From Spisula solida (taxonomy: Eukaryota; Mollusca; Bivalvia; Venerida; Mactridae): DNA of 64,000 bases. The DNA is taken from NCBI GenBank assembly GCA_947247005.1, contig OX365944.1, positions 20,125,501 through 20,189,500 on the forward strand, written 5' to 3'. A program made the translations under genes and the position numbers. A model generated the notes under the pieces. It worked only from the letters and a program-made list of their open reading frames with translations. It had not been told where the DNA came from and searched no databases. Positions within the stretch are counted from its first letter, which is position 1; every line of letters starts with the position of its first letter. Shown here piece by piece: positions 61,701-64,000 of the stretch.

Positions 61701-63368
61701 TAATGTATCTTCGTAAGCACACTTTAACGCGTATTACGTAATCACCATTATTAAGGTCGTCTGTGGAAGTCTTTTCTAATTCCCTGATTAAATTTGTCAG
61801 CATCCAAAGAGTATTGAGAGTATATGTTGTAATATAAAACTAATATAATATCTGTAACCTATCTAGGCTCAGTTTACAATGTTGCTAATAAATATAATTG
61901 TTTTGTAGATAGTCTCATAAATGAGTCTCGATCTTTATCTTCACATAACATTTTATGTAACCAATGACGACAGCAACCTGTGTAAAATACAAACTTGTGG
62001 GACAGTTTTACTTAACTACATAATTCTCATGGTCGACCTGTTAATTCCATTTCCCGAACAAAGTGCATGCATCAATACCACTACGACAATAGTGTATTTC
62101 TAGAGCATACGAGTACATCTTATTTAGATAGGGATATTTAATTTTAAAGAACCATAACATCCTTCGTGTGTTAAAAATTGAAAGGAAAATCAGGTTGACA
62201 AATTATGCACTATGACACAAGCAATCAAACTGTACTTATTTTCTGAAAATATTTAATTTACCTCTTTACTTGACACCTCTGTTAATAAAATAGAGCATAT
62301 TGAATGAATGTTGATTTAGTAGTCTTGTGGAAAGAGTTCTATGAAATGATATGAAGGCAGCATGCATGGCAAAGTTAAGATAATAAATTACATATATTAA
62401 AGGCATGCTTGACTATATGTAACCACAAACATGCTCATTTTCTTAAAATAACAGTCTGAGCTCATTGGGTACACATTATTTATGGTGACCTACACGTCGT
62501 GTTAGGATTTTCTCTTACGTTCGCTTCTGGCATGTACATATCAAATGGATGTATCGAACTTTTAAAGGGATTCAGTAATATTTAGGGGACAGCATGTAGA
62601 TTTAAAGAAAAGTCACTAACAATGCATGACAGTCATAAGAAAGTCGTTATCATAATCTGTTGGACTCTGCGTACCAATAGAATGTTACTAACAACACTCT
62701 ATAAAATATGTACAAGTACATTTGCTTTATTACATTATTCCTACCGACTAGAATGCAGGACCACCAAGTTTTCAGAATATATGGTTTCGCTTTCATTTCT
62801 ACTAGCGAATTGTCTTTCAACGAGATTCTATCTGCATAACAAACTACGTCATTGCATTTTAACTTGTTATTACTGATGCATAAACACCAGAAATAAAATT
62901 GCTGTTTAACGGCTCTACATAGCTTGTTGCAATGCATTCAATTGCATGAAACAGAACTTTATGTAAATCCAGGGCATATTTGGCGCCGATAGACGAAATA
63001 AAAACTGTACACATTGAATCGCGATCAATCACATTAACAGAACGCAGAATGTATTGGTGTTGTTTTTATGTATCCGTCAATTAAGCTTGAAGACAAAGTT
63101 CTAGAAATCTCTGGAAAATATGCGGATATATTAGAAATGTCACCAAAATATTCCAATCCAGCCGAGTCGATTAATGTTGAATGCATTTAAACAAGATGCC
63201 GAATGCTTGTAAAAGTTAAACTATAATCTCAGAGATAAAAGTGTGATTTTAGCGATACAATTGACAAAACGTATTTCCAATTTCATTGTGAGACCTTGCC
63301 TATGTACAAATGTATAAGCTGGTGCACTTTATCGATGTAATGAATGTAAATGTAATAACATTAAACCA
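61701..63368. other. Unit end of U4, no gene seen
   Basis: Near-identical to U3 48363-50036. Opposing frames at 62622-62876 (plus) and 62650-62937 (minus) overlap completely and are unrecognised. Confidence 0.5.
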
Positions 63369-64000
63369 CCACATGCCAATTTATTAAACCTACAAAAAAG
63401 TACATTTCGATAACGTCGCAACTTCAGAACACCACTCTACTTATCAGGCGTGAATTTCAGCTGCACGACTTACTGGAATAAATCAGGGCATCACGAATGT
63501 GTGTTTGCGATCGCAAACTAATAACCCTAACCTGCAACCGGTGCAGTTTCAAATCGACCTAAATGTTCAAGTGTAATTGATTCTTCGAAATAGTGTCCGC
63601 CTTATTGGAGCTAGGTCGTTCAGCTGTTACGCCCTGTATGTTGAGGCTAGGTCATTTAGCTTAGATATTAAACTTGTTGAAACTAGGTCATCCGGCTATT
63701 TTATTGCAAAAATAAAGTTTTTCAGCTGAAACCATGAATTCATATTTTCAATACTGTTATTCTATACTAGTTTTGGACTTCAGATAGCAAAAACTAGGTA
63801 CAGTATTTCAGCAGTTTTACTGTTGCAACTATGTCATTCAGCTTAGGCATTCAGTTTTTTGATTGCTGAAACTAGTTAATTCAGCTTTTTGGCAGCTGGG
63901 ACTTAGGCGGATCATTTTCTCGTTCGGTTGTGTGTTGGGCATTAGGCTGTGCATGTTTTTATGTTATCTGTGATCGGCTGGTTAAATTGAGTGATCATTT
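63369..64000. repeat. Start of tandem unit U5 (type B)
   Basis: Opens CCACATGCCAATTTATTAAA and follows U4 50037-50670 almost base for base, with the GTTTGCGATCGCAAAC palindrome (63503-63518) intact. Joined directly to U4 without element E. The window ends inside its first minisatellite repeat. Confidence 0.88.
63608..64000 (-). repeat. TCGGACAGGG-headed minisatellite repeat, U5 copy 1 (truncated by window)
   Basis: GAGCTAGGTCGTTCAGCTG followed by the same minisatellite as 50278-50685; the head lies just past the end of the window. Confidence 0.6.

Larger units (their letters stand above)
50037..63368. repeat. Tandem unit U4 (type B), 13.3 kb
   Basis: The shortest unit. Left part is closest to U2 (no A-type insertion, same minisatellite variants), right part closest to U3. 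It lacks the third minisatellite repeat (site near 55957), has lost about 180 bp near 53853, has a 347-bp tandem duplication next to the receptor exon (56581-57270), and carries the fullest CAGTGCCCAC MITE. It supplies the empty site for the foldback-like element. Confidence 0.9.

Overview
This window looks like a piece of an animal nuclear genome, most likely a mollusc and probably a bivalve. It is AT-rich, has no dense gene layout, carries many Tc1/mariner- and pogo-type inverted-repeat elements with TA target sites, and its only recognisable coding sequence is an exon of a rhodopsin-like (class A) G-protein-coupled receptor with intron-type borders. The taxonomic call is an inference from repeat style and base composition.

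Almost the whole window is one tandem array of large units, each opening at the same junction (CCACATGCC): U1 1496-16201, U2 16202-33825, U3 35747-50036, U4 50037-63368 and the start of U5 at 63369. Two start types alternate. U1 and U3 are preceded by a 1.9-kb inverted-repeat element (E) holding ~170-bp satellite monomers (1-1495, truncated by the window edge; 33826-35746). U2, U4 and U5 are joined directly to the preceding unit. U1+U2 and U3+U4 therefore form an approximately 34-kb/28-kb higher-order (A-B)(A-B) structure, but the right-hand thirds of U3 and U4 resemble each other most, so the units are mosaic.

Each unit carries one copy, on the minus strand, of the same receptor exon covering TM1 and TM2 (9940-10167, 26034-26265, 44086-44313, 57290-57525). 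All four keep a GTAAGT splice donor. Copies 1 and 3 are open; copy 2 has a 4-bp and copy 4 an 8-bp frame-breaking insertion. No exon for TM3-TM7 was found anywhere in the window, so the array is either a multiplied exon lying inside or upstream of a receptor gene, or a set of exon fossils carried by segmental duplication. All four copies have valine where the family has its near-invariant TM2 aspartate.

Comparison of the units gives empty sites for many insertions, so several mobile elements can be bounded to the base: a 174-bp pogo/Tigger-like MITE in U1, a 2.4-kb foldback-like element with 12-bp target duplications in U2, a decayed 1.0-kb mariner in U2, a 519-bp insertion in U2, a 786-bp TA-flanked MITE in U3, and a third TA-flanked MITE present in U1, U3 and U4 but absent from U2. 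A further repeat family, headed by TCGGACAGGGAAGGCAGCAC and trailing a minisatellite of AGCTGAA / CTAGTTTCAGC motifs, occurs at 14 places in both orientations. The rest of each unit is AT-rich noncoding DNA with no gene that I can recognise; no rRNA, tRNA or CRISPR feature was seen.
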